IMG/VR virus record: IMGVR_UViG_3300017917_003890
Span: 1-33,164 of that record
Origin: a virus
Reading direction: 5' to 3' (one strand)
Length of the DNA: 33,164 nt
In this document: piece by piece, positions 23,999 through 31,111 of the stretch
Position numbering within the stretch: the stretch's first letter is position 1
Layout of the letters: each line of letters starts with the position of its first letter
Program-made: the position numbers and the translations under genes
Notes under the pieces: model-generated
What the model was told of the DNA's origin: nothing
Database searches by the model: none
What the model saw: only the letters and a program-made list of their open reading frames with translations

Positions 23999-26900
23999 AT
24001 GGCTCTAGTATCACCCGGCGTAGAAGTTACAGTAATTGACGAAAGTCAATACATTCCTTCAGCAGTTAACACAGTACCTTACTTTGTTGTAGCCACAGCT
24101 CAGAACAAAGTCAGCAGTGACGGTATCACTGTTGCAGCTGGTACACTTGCTGCAAACGCTAACAAAACTTATCTAATTACCAGTCAGCGAGACCTTGCTG
24201 CTACCTTTGGTGTGCCATTCTTCTACAACACCACCACTGGCACCCCAATCAACGGTTACGAGCTCAACGAGTATGGCTTACTTGCTGCATACTCTGCATT
24301 GGGTGTTACCAATCGTGCGTATGTGCAGCGTGTGGACATTGACCTAACAGAACTTACAGCCAGTTTATCTCGACCAACAGGTCAACCTAACAACAATAGT
24401 TATTGGCTAGATACATCCAACAGTAACTGGGGCATCTTCGAATGGAATCAAACAACTGCAACTTGGACCAATAAAACTCCGATAGTTGTCACCAGCTCAG
24501 CTGATGTTGTTGGCGGTGATGGAACTGATCCAGCTGCTGATTGCACTCCGTTAGACAGCGTTGGCAGCATTGGTGATTATGCTGTTGTTGCTTTGGATCC
24601 TTACATTTATGGATACTACAAACGATATGACAACACCTGGGCCTTGATTGGTAGTGATTCATGGAAAACAGCATGGCCTACAGTGGTTGGCACAAATGCT
24701 CCGACTAGCTTAACAGTTGGCGATACTATTATTGTCAACGGCACAGTAGTTGCTGTTCCTGTGACAAATACAGTTGCAGGACTTGCCACAGCAATCACTA
24801 ATGCCTTGTCTGGCTTTGGTGTTTCTGCTTCATCGTCCAACGGTAAACTAGCTTTTTATGCAAATTCAACTGCAAGCAGCGACGGGTCAACATTGTCTGA
24901 CGATGGCATTGTTAACATCACTGCAGGTGCAGTCAACGGCACAGCTTTGTTAACTGCACTGGGTTTAGCTGAAGGAACTTATGCTGCTCCTCAATATCTT
25001 CCTGCTTACAGCTACCAAGCTCCTCGTTGGCGCACCACTGATGCTGCAGGCGGCAGACCAACTGGCTCTGTCTGGCAGAATATCAGCAGTGCAAACAACG
25101 GCTTAAATCTGTCTGTTAAAAAGTACAGTACCACTCTTGGCGAGTGGGTAAAGCAGAATTGCCCAGCATATGCCAATGATTATGCTGCATTGTATGGAAT
25201 TGATCCCAGCGGTGGTGGCAAAAATATTCCGGTCGGCACAACTTATGTTGGGTATAATAGTTCTCAATACCTAACCACTCCGCTGACTACTTTCAGCTTT
25301 ACAATACTAAACCGCTATTCTTTCGGCGCACTAGAAGTCACCGGCTCTACCGTGTTTGGTACTAGCCCTGCATTTACTGTTGGTAATCGATTTACAATCG
25401 CTGCCAGCGCAGCCGGAAGCTCAACACCAAATACTGGAATAGCAATAATTGGTGGTACAGGAACTGTGTCTGATTTTATTGCCGCAGTTAGTTCAGCTAA
25501 TGTGCCTTATGTTAGCGCCAGCGTAAATTCAGCAGGAAACATTGTGCTCACACACAGCCAAGGCGGAACTATTGCACTGGCCAATACCTTGGGCACACCA
25601 GTAACTACTGCAGGTTTTACTTTGCAAACACCAAAAATTCGTAGAAGTTTTGTTAATGCAAATACATTGGTGTTGAGCAACTTTGTAGACACTCCTTTGT
25701 TTACATATTCAGCTGACAACGTTGCACCGCAGCAGGATCCTGCAGACGGTCGCCTGTGGTACTACAGCTCTGTATCTGATGTAGATATCATGATCCAAGA
25801 CAACGGCATTTGGCAAGGCTATCAAAATGTAAACAACGACGTTCGTGGCTTTGACCTAAGTCTAACCAATGCCAGCGGCCCTATTGTTGCTGCATCTGCA
25901 CCGACTACACAAAACGATGTTGCCGAAAGTCCGTTGCAATATGGTGACTTGTGGATCGATTCCAGTGACTTAGAAAATTATCCAATGATTTATCGTTGGG
26001 AGCCAGTCAACGGCGTAGCTCAATGGGTTGCAGTCAACACCACAGACCAAGTTACTCAAAACGGTATCTTGTTTGCAGATGCACGTTGGGCACCAAACGG
26101 CACAACTGATCCAGTTGCTGATCCGTTCCCAACAATTGAAAGCTTGCTGACCAGCAACTACCTGGATCTAGACGCACCCGATCCAGCACTGTATCCACAG
26201 GGTATGCTGTTGTTTAATACTCGTCGCAGTGGTTACAACGTCAAGAGTTTCCAAAGCAATTATTTCAATTCTGACAGCTTCCCTGACGATGTACTACCTG
26301 CAGTCAAGAGCACATGGCTCACTGCCAGTGGCAACAAGGACAACGGTTCTATGTGGAGCGGTCGTCTTGCACAGCGCCAGATGATTGTTAAAGCATTTAA
26401 ATCTGGCATCGACACCAGCATTGCAGCACGTGAAGAGCAAAACGAGTTCAACATTATTGCTACACCTGGCTACCCAGAATTAACACCAAACATGATTGCA
26501 CTCAGCAACGAGCGTAACAATACACTGTTTGTTGTTGCTGATACTCCAATGCGTTTGAGCAATGCTGGTAATGACTTGGTTGCTTGGGCTACCAACAACA
26601 ACGGCGAAGGCTTGACAACAGAAGATGGTAATGTGGCAACCAGCAATTATGCTGCTGCATTCTATCCAAGCTGCCAGACCACTGACCTCAGCGGTAACAC
26701 AGTTGTTGCACCTCCAAGCCACATGATGGTACGTACAATTCTTCGCAGCGATGCTGTAAGTTATCCATGGCTGGCACCAGCTGGTACACGTCGTGGTGTA
26801 GTTGACAACGCTACTGCCATCGGTTACATTGATGCAGCCACAGGAGAATTCCAACAGATTGGTGTAAGCCAAGCAGTTCGCGACATCCTGTACGAGCGCA

Positions 26901-27307
26901 ACATCAACCCAATCACCTTTATTCCAGGTGTTGGTATTACCAACTTTGGTAACAAGACTACAACTACAACAACCACAGCGTTGGATCGAATCAACGTTGC
27001 ACGTTTGATCTGCTTCTTGCGCTCACGCCTGGAGCAAATTGGTAAGTTGTACTTGTTTGAACCCAACGACGAAATTACTCGCAATGAAATCACCAACACT
27101 TGCAACAGCTTGATGATTGACTTGATTGCTAAACGAGCAATTTACGACTACTTGGTAGTTTGCGACTTGAGCAACAACACTCCTGCACGTATCGACCGCA
27201 ACGAGTTGTGGGTGGATATTGCTATTGAACCAGTCAAGGCAGTGGAATTTATCTATATTCCGTTGCGTATCAAGAACACTGGCGAGATCTCTGGAGCAGC
27301 AGCCTAA
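23999..27307 (+). CDS. 18: Tail sheath protein gp18 (1102 aa)
   Basis: The N-terminus MALVSPGVEVTVIDESQY is the classic sheath start. The C-terminal domain (SYPWLAPAGTRRGVV, INPITFIPGVGITNFGNKT, ICFLRSRLEQIGKLYLFEPN, DLIAKRAIYDYLVVCD, VEFIYIPLRI) is the conserved sheath core that polymerises around the tube and contracts. At 1102 aa it is well above T4 gp18 (659 aa). The extra mass lies in the middle, probably as surface-exposed insertions: residues about 237-320 (VGDTIIVNGTVVAVPV, LATAITNAL) and 457-540 (VGNRFTIAASAAG, VSDFIAAV) are two similar small modules like flagellin hook 'IN' domains. W-rich hairpins (YKRYDNTWALIG, YRWEPVNGVAQWVAVN) flank them. The start is fixed by AAAAGGA; a TTG at 23981 is an artefact of frame extension. 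Confidence 0.95.
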   Translation: MALVSPGVEVTVIDESQYIPSAVNTVPYFVVATAQNKVSSDGITVAAGTLAANANKTYLITSQRDLAATFGVPFFYNTTTGTPINGYELNEYGLLAAYSALGVTNRAYVQRVDIDLTELTASLSRPTGQPNNNSYWLDTSNSNWGIFEWNQTTATWTNKTPIVVTSSADVVGGDGTDPAADCTPLDSVGSIGDYAVVALDPYIYGYYKRYDNTWALIGSDSWKTAWPTVVGTNAPTSLTVGDTIIVNGTVVAVPVTNTVAGLATAITNALSGFGVSASSSNGKLAFYANSTASSDGSTLSDDGIVNITAGAVNGTALLTALGLAEGTYAAPQYLPAYSYQAPRWRTTDAAGGRPTGSVWQNISSANNGLNLSVKKYSTTLGEWVKQNCPAYANDYAALYGIDPSGGGKNIPVGTTYVGYNSSQYLTTPLTTFSFTILNRYSFGALEVTGSTVFGTSPAFTVGNRFTIAASAAGSSTPNTGIAIIGGTGTVSDFIAAVSSANVPYVSASVNSAGNIVLTHSQGGTIALANTLGTPVTTAGFTLQTPKIRRSFVNANTLVLSNFVDTPLFTYSADNVAPQQDPADGRLWYYSSVSDVDIMIQDNGIWQGYQNVNNDVRGFDLSLTNASGPIVAASAPTTQNDVAESPLQYGDLWIDSSDLENYPMIYRWEPVNGVAQWVAVNTTDQVTQNGILFADARWAPNGTTDPVADPFPTIESLLTSNYLDLDAPDPALYPQGMLLFNTRRSGYNVKSFQSNYFNSDSFPDDVLPAVKSTWLTASGNKDNGSMWSGRLAQRQMIVKAFKSGIDTSIAAREEQNEFNIIATPGYPELTPNMIALSNERNNTLFVVADTPMRLSNAGNDLVAWATNNNGEGLTTEDGNVATSNYAAAFYPSCQTTDLSGNTVVAPPSHMMVRTILRSDAVSYPWLAPAGTRRGVVDNATAIGYIDAATGEFQQIGVSQAVRDILYERNINPITFIPGVGITNFGNKTTTTTTTALDRINVARLICFLRSRLEQIGKLYLFEPNDEITRNEITNTCNSLMIDLIAKRAIYDYLVVCDLSNNTPARIDRNELWVDIAIEPVKAVEFIYIPLRIKNTGEISGAAA

Positions 27308-27313
27308 TGAAAA

Positions 27314-27336
27314 GGGGACCGATTTTTTCGGTCTCC
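27314..27336 (+). terminator. Hairpin between sheath and tube genes
   Basis: GGGGACCGA (27314-27322) pairs with TCGGTCTCC (27328-27336), 9 bp with one G-U pair and a T5 loop, 6 nt after the sheath stop. No T-run follows, so it may be an RNA-end or processing hairpin rather than a strong terminator. Its 3' arm (TCTCC) could alternatively pair with the tube ribosome site GGAGA (27359-27363). Confidence 0.55.
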
Positions 27337-27342
27337 GATTCA

Positions 27343-27350
27343 GGTAAATA
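27343..27350 (+). promoter_or_regulatory. Late-promoter-like octamer GGTAAATA of the tube gene
   Basis: 6 of 8 matches to TATAAATA, the same variant as at 2128. It lies 19 nt before ATG 27370 with AGGAGA in between. Confidence 0.5.
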
Positions 27351-27369
27351 AACATATAGGAGATAACAA

Positions 27370-28011
27370 ATGGCAGTTTCATCACTACAGCGTATGACAG
27401 TACCGTTGGCCAGCGACCAAAGTTCGCCGTCACAAGGTCTGTTGATGCCCAAACTCAAATATCGCTTTAGAGTGATGTTTGAAAACCTTGGCATTTCTAA
27501 GCCAACAACAGAATTAACCAAGCAAGTTGTTTCAGCCGGACGTCCAAATTTGACTTTCGAAGAAATCACATTGCCGATTTACAACAGTACACTTAAACTA
27601 GCTGGTCGTCACAGCTGGGCAGACATCACTGTTGCAATTCGCGACGATGCCTCTGGCAGCGTAAGCAAGCTAGTTGGCGAACAGTTGCAGAAGCAAATGG
27701 ACTTCTTGGAGCAGGCTAGTGCAGCAGCTGGCGGCGATTACAAGTTCTTGACCAAGATTGAAATTCTAGACGGCGGCAACGGTGCTGCGACCCCAGTGGT
27801 TCTAGAAACTTGGGAATTGTATGGTTGCTATATCAAAGGAGCCAACTACGGCGACCTGAACTATGGTACCAACGAAGCAGCTCAAATCGAACTGACCATT
27901 GCTTATGACAACGCTAACCAGACACCAAACGGTACAGGCGTTGGTACAGCAATTGGCCGTGTTGTCGGAGACGTCGTAACAGGTGTCGGCGGCGGCACAC
28001 AAGCTGCTTAA
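27370..28011 (+). CDS. 19: Tail tube protein gp19 (213 aa)
   Basis: It follows gp18 as in T4. The sequence has the T4 tube pattern: KLKYRFRVMFENLG, KQVVSAGRPNLTFEEITLP, WADITVAIRDDASGSVSKLV, TPVVLETWELYGCYIKGANY, GDLNYGTNEAAQIELTIAYD. It forms stacked hexameric rings of the inner tube through which DNA passes. The length is close to T4 gp19 (163 aa) plus a Gly-rich tail (GTGVGTAIGRVVGDVVTGVG) that could close a lumen or act as a flexible end. AGGAG sits 8 nt before the ATG. It is followed by a second tube-family gene 16 nt downstream. Confidence 0.92.
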   Translation: MAVSSLQRMTVPLASDQSSPSQGLLMPKLKYRFRVMFENLGISKPTTELTKQVVSAGRPNLTFEEITLPIYNSTLKLAGRHSWADITVAIRDDASGSVSKLVGEQLQKQMDFLEQASAAAGGDYKFLTKIEILDGGNGAATPVVLETWELYGCYIKGANYGDLNYGTNEAAQIELTIAYDNANQTPNGTGVGTAIGRVVGDVVTGVGGGTQAA

Positions 28012-28027
28012 TACAAGGAATTAACCT

Positions 28028-29167
28028 ATGCCATCGTTTGGTCAACAACTCTGGCAAGGTTTTACTAACGTAGACAGCTTGCGTGATGCACGTCACGCAA
28101 GCAAAGTCTTTACACCAAACCAGTTTGAACTAAAACCTCGATTTAAGTTTTTGTTTCATGTCAGCTTTACGCTGAACTATGAAGAAATTCCAGGACTCAA
28201 ATCTGCCATGGGTGTAGACGATGTCAAGAATTTGAGTTACGTTGTTAAAACAGTTGATCTGCCAAAATTCACAGTCAGCAACGAAACGCTGAATCAATAC
28301 AATCGCAAACGTGTGATACAGACCAAGGTCAACTATGATCCTGTAAATATTACGTTCCATGACGATTACGGCGACAACGTTCGCAACATGTGGTACAATT
28401 ATTTTTCGTATTACTACAAAGATCCTAGTCAACAATATCTAACAGTCAATAATGTCAATGGCAGCATGGGACCGTCTCAGGTTCGTGCTGCAGGTTTTGG
28501 ATACAATGCTCGTGACATCTACAGCGAAAGTAGAGTGGGCAATGTCAACGATTGGGGTTTCATTGGCGAAGCCTATACTGACGGTCCTCCTAAAACTGAC
28601 ACAGGAAAACCTCCTTTCTTTAGAGATATTAGAATTTTTGGCATGGACCAGCACAAGTATGCTGAGTATGTGTTGATCAATCCAATTATTACAAACTGGG
28701 CACACGATCAGTACAACTATGCCGAAGGCGGCGGTACCATGCAAAACACAATGACCATTGCCTACGAAACCGTAAAATACTATCAAGGTGCAATTGGCAA
28801 GTCTCGACCAGATGCCAATGTTCCTGGATTTGCAGATCCCGGCCACTATGATACAGTGACAAGCCCAATCAGTCGTCCAGGTTCCACTGCAACTATCATG
28901 GGTCAGGGCGGATTGTTGGACACAGGAGCAGGTATTTTGGAAGATCTACAAAGTGGAAGCTTGTTAGGCGTTATTGGTGCTGTACAAAAAGCAGGAACTG
29001 CCTATAACACATTCAAAGGTAAAAATCTCAAGAGTATTGCTGTCAGTGAAGCCACAGCACTGGGTACACAAGTTATACAATCGGCTGGTCCAGGCGCAGT
29101 AAGAAACGTGGTTGGACGAGCCAACGGTATGTTCTTCCCAACTCCACAATCGCCTAAGACTAATTAA
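28028..29167 (+). CDS. Tube-family protein, probably baseplate tube-initiator (gp54/gp48-like, 379 aa)
   Basis: AAGGA precedes the ATG. The first 260 residues repeat the tube-fold order seen in gp19: FKFLFHVSFTLNYEEIPG, SYVVKTVDLPKFTVSNETLN, YDPVNITFHDDYGDNVRNMW, FFRDIRIFGMDQHKYAEYVL and MQNTMTIAYETVKYYQGAIG. The extra C-terminal 110 residues are Gly/Ala-rich and end in GMFFPTPQ. In T4, gp54 (320 aa) and gp48 (364 aa) are gp19-fold proteins that start tube polymerisation on the baseplate, and the size matches them. The location beside gp19 rather than with baseplate genes leaves open a specialised tube or tail-terminator variant. The family call is firm; the specific role is inferred. Confidence 0.75.
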   Translation: MPSFGQQLWQGFTNVDSLRDARHASKVFTPNQFELKPRFKFLFHVSFTLNYEEIPGLKSAMGVDDVKNLSYVVKTVDLPKFTVSNETLNQYNRKRVIQTKVNYDPVNITFHDDYGDNVRNMWYNYFSYYYKDPSQQYLTVNNVNGSMGPSQVRAAGFGYNARDIYSESRVGNVNDWGFIGEAYTDGPPKTDTGKPPFFRDIRIFGMDQHKYAEYVLINPIITNWAHDQYNYAEGGGTMQNTMTIAYETVKYYQGAIGKSRPDANVPGFADPGHYDTVTSPISRPGSTATIMGQGGLLDTGAGILEDLQSGSLLGVIGAVQKAGTAYNTFKGKNLKSIAVSEATALGTQVIQSAGPGAVRNVVGRANGMFFPTPQSPKTN

Positions 29168-29171
29168 TAAC

Positions 29172-29531
29172 ATGAGCTCAATTAACTATACCAATTACAA
29201 CCTTGATCAAACTGTGCGAGTGTTTGACAGTTTCTACGAGTATGATGTTAACATTCCAGTCAACGAGTATGATGTTGTTTACAGTTATTTTCGCAGTCAA
29301 ATGACCACTGATTTAGCTGCTGGAAATTTTACTGTGAGCTTGTTTAGGGTTGCTGAAGAAACTAACATACCAGCATTGACATTGTTGGAAGCATTTCAAG
29401 GCAACAACGGTGTAAGCATTGATGTTAATTTGGCTTATTACCTCAACAGCATTCGCAATCGTGCTACATTGTTAGGTGTAGGAGTTCCGTTACAAAGCAA
29501 TTTCTACGCTGCTAGATTAGTTGTACAATAA
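29172..29531 (+). CDS. Small unknown conserved-type protein (119 aa)
   Basis: ATG 29172 lies 4 nt after the upstream stop; an upstream in-frame start at 29112 would overlap the tube-like gene by 56 nt and is less likely. No clear Shine-Dalgarno site is seen, so translation probably depends on coupling. The sequence is acidic and helical with aromatic residues: VFDSFYEYDVNIPVNEYDVV, SLFRVAEETNIPALTLLEAF, VNLAYYLNSIRNRATLLGV and a C-terminal YAARLVVQ. I have seen proteins of this form near tail and head-completion genes of aquatic T4-like phages, but do not know a function. A virion assembly or completion role is suggested only by its neighbours. The stop overlaps the gp4-like start (TAATG). 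Confidence 0.65.
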   Translation: MSSINYTNYNLDQTVRVFDSFYEYDVNIPVNEYDVVYSYFRSQMTTDLAAGNFTVSLFRVAEETNIPALTLLEAFQGNNGVSIDVNLAYYLNSIRNRATLLGVGVPLQSNFYAARLVVQ

Positions 29532-29962
29532 TGGCTAAATGGGCACAAGGGTTCTATCAAATACAAAATCCTGAAAAGTATGTGGGCACAAACAAGCCTA
29601 GATATCGTTCAGGGTGGGAACTCAGCTTCATGCGTTTTTGTGACACCAACAGCAATGTAATGCAATGGGCCAGCGAAGCCATACAGATTCCTTACAGACA
29701 TCCCTTGACGGGCAAACAGACAATTTATGTGCCTGACTTTTTGATTACCTATCGCACCAGAGATAACAAACTACGTGCTGAGTTAATTGAAATAAAACCC
29801 AAAAAACAAAGTGTAGTTGAAAGCAAAATGAGCAGCCGGGACCGTGCGGTAGTAGCAATTAACTACGCTAAATGGGACGCTGCAACCAAATGGTGCCGCC
29901 AACAAGGCATTTCTTTTAGAGTCATTACCGAAGACCAAATGTTCCACAACGGTCGAGGTTAA
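29531..29962 (+). CDS. 4: Head completion protein gp4-like, TnsA-type nuclease fold (143 aa)
   Basis: It matches T4 gp4 closely in order: YRSGWELSFMRFCDTNSNVM, QWASEAIQIPYRHPLTG, YVPDFLITYRTRDNK, LRAELIEIKPKKQ, INYAKWDAATKWCRQQGISF. The elements E30, D69 (VPDF) and E88-x-K90 (EIKPK) form a PD-(D/E)XK nuclease core like TnsA. In T4, gp4 finishes filled heads before tail joining and may trim packaged DNA ends. The length equals T4 gp4 (150 aa). It begins in TAATG coupled to the preceding gene. Confidence 0.88.
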   Translation: MAKWAQGFYQIQNPEKYVGTNKPRYRSGWELSFMRFCDTNSNVMQWASEAIQIPYRHPLTGKQTIYVPDFLITYRTRDNKLRAELIEIKPKKQSVVESKMSSRDRAVVAINYAKWDAATKWCRQQGISFRVITEDQMFHNGRG

Positions 29963-29965
29963 GCC

Positions 29966-29973
29966 ACTAAATA
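29966..29973 (+). promoter_or_regulatory. Late-promoter-like ACTAAATA before the gp16-like gene
   Basis: 6 of 8 matches to TATAAATA, ending 4 nt before ATG 29978. The bases around it (GCCA 29963-29966, TGGC 29974-29977) can form a 4-bp stem with CTAAATA as loop, directly abutting the ATG. No Shine-Dalgarno site is present. Confidence 0.45.
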
Positions 29974-29977
29974 TGGC

Positions 29978-30475
29978 ATGACTCGCAAACTCGAAGAACT
30001 TTTTGACCTCCCTCCCAGCGAAGAAGAAATCAACGCTGCGGTCCCTGCACTTCCTGCCAACAAAGAAACCCTCAAAGCCTTAGACGACACAATCGACAAG
30101 ATCGATGAAGCCTTGCCTGGGGTCAAAGGTTTGGAAGCCACAGATACGGAAATGGATGAATTGGCTAATCTAGCAACATCCAGTTACAAAGATCTCATGG
30201 ATCTAGGCATGCAGGTTGATAGTCGTTTTGCCAGCGAAATATTCTCAGTAGCCAGTAACATGCTGGGACATGCTATCACAGCCAAAACAGCCAAACTAGA
30301 CAAAAAGCTCAAAATGATCGACTTGCAACTTAAAAAAGCTCGACTAGATCAACAGCAACAAGAAAAAGAAGCCGACAGTGGTGCAGTGCAAACAGGCAAC
30401 GGAGTAATATTAAGTCGCAATGACTTGCTGGAGAGAATCATTGGTCGTAAAGATCAAAACAGCAAAAAAGAATAA
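29978..30475 (+). CDS. 16: Probable small terminase subunit gp16 (165 aa)
   Basis: The size equals T4 gp16 (164 aa). The layout is a short acidic N-terminus (ELFDLPPSEEE), a linker, a central helical pair (SSYKDLMDLGMQVDSRFASE, IFSVASNMLGHAITAKTAKL, DKKLKMIDLQLKKARLDQQQ) that would form the oligomeric coiled coil, and a C-terminal segment with VILSRNDLLERIIG comparable to the C-terminal large-terminase-contact region. Gp16 recognises phage DNA and stimulates the gp17 motor. Gp17 is not in the window and may lie downstream. The assignment rests on layout rather than on a catalytic motif, so another helical assembly protein is possible. An overlapping - strand frame exists but lacks any supporting feature. 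Confidence 0.68.
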   Translation: MTRKLEELFDLPPSEEEINAAVPALPANKETLKALDDTIDKIDEALPGVKGLEATDTEMDELANLATSSYKDLMDLGMQVDSRFASEIFSVASNMLGHAITAKTAKLDKKLKMIDLQLKKARLDQQQQEKEADSGAVQTGNGVILSRNDLLERIIGRKDQNSKKE

Positions 30476-30478
30476 ATA
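30471..30478 (+). promoter_or_regulatory. Late-promoter-like AATAAATA
   Basis: 7 of 8 matches to TATAAATA, overlapping the stop codon of the gp16-like gene and 18 nt before ATG 30497, with AGGA between. Classic late spacing. Confidence 0.6.
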
Positions 30479-30496
30479 TACAACAGGATATCCAAC

Positions 30497-31105
30497 ATGA
30501 AACCATTTGCAAAATACCTAGCTGAAAGCGAACGTACATACAACTATCGTATCAAAGTAGTTGGTGATGTACCCGCTGGATTCTTTCGTGACCTCAAAGA
30601 CAAGTTAGCACAGTTTGACGTTGTCAAAATGGGCGATGCTAAAACTACACCAGTGCGTAAAGTTAACCAAGACTTTCCTGCCTTCCCTAATCAAAGCATG
30701 AGCATTGTTGACGTAGAATTCCGTTACCCAGCCATTGAGCCACAGATCAAACAACTAGCTCAAATCATGGGCATGGATCCAAATCGCATTGTAATGAATA
30801 CCGTACCTTACGAAGAAAGCATGCGTGAGGAAAGCGACAAGATCGATGATGAAAACAAAGATCTGTTAAAAGATACAAATTATCCTGTACCTGATCCATT
30901 GCAGAAAAATCTCAAGAAGGATTACAGTGCAGAACCCTATGACCATGTTGTGTTGAAGAACGCATACAAGAGTGATTTCACCGTGGCTGGTGGTAAGACG
31001 CCCGCAGCCAAGACTACAAATGATTTGCCACAAGGAACCAAGAGTCCTATCAGCAATATCAAGCGTCCACCAAAGCCAGCAACTGGCGCCCAACCTCGAG
31101 GATAA
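30497..31105 (+). CDS. Unknown protein (202 aa) with capsid-targeting-like N-terminus
   Basis: The first residues MKPFAKYLAESE closely parallel the capsid-targeting sequence of T4 internal proteins (IPI: MKTYQEFIAEA), which the gp21 protease removes after an L/I-x-E motif; here LAE. The body (residues about 15-105) is a compact alpha/beta domain, YNYRIKVVGDVPAGFFRDLK, MSIVDVEFRYPAIEPQIKQL, MGMDPNRIVMNTVPYEESM, followed by an acidic stretch and a disordered Pro/Lys-rich tail. Similar proteins occur near terminase genes in aquatic T4-like phages. The inference is a protein packed in the prohead core and possibly injected with DNA. Spacing to the next gene is 6 nt, and AGGATATCC supplies the ribosome site. 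Confidence 0.65.
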   Translation: MKPFAKYLAESERTYNYRIKVVGDVPAGFFRDLKDKLAQFDVVKMGDAKTTPVRKVNQDFPAFPNQSMSIVDVEFRYPAIEPQIKQLAQIMGMDPNRIVMNTVPYEESMREESDKIDDENKDLLKDTNYPVPDPLQKNLKKDYSAEPYDHVVLKNAYKSDFTVAGGKTPAAKTTNDLPQGTKSPISNIKRPPKPATGAQPRG

Positions 31106-31111
31106 TAACAA

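Noticed and set aside
30486-30493. GGATATCC palindrome over the ribosome site at 30497 as another switch hairpin
   Set aside because: A perfect 8-nt palindrome has no loop, so it cannot form a stable intramolecular hairpin. It is probably chance.
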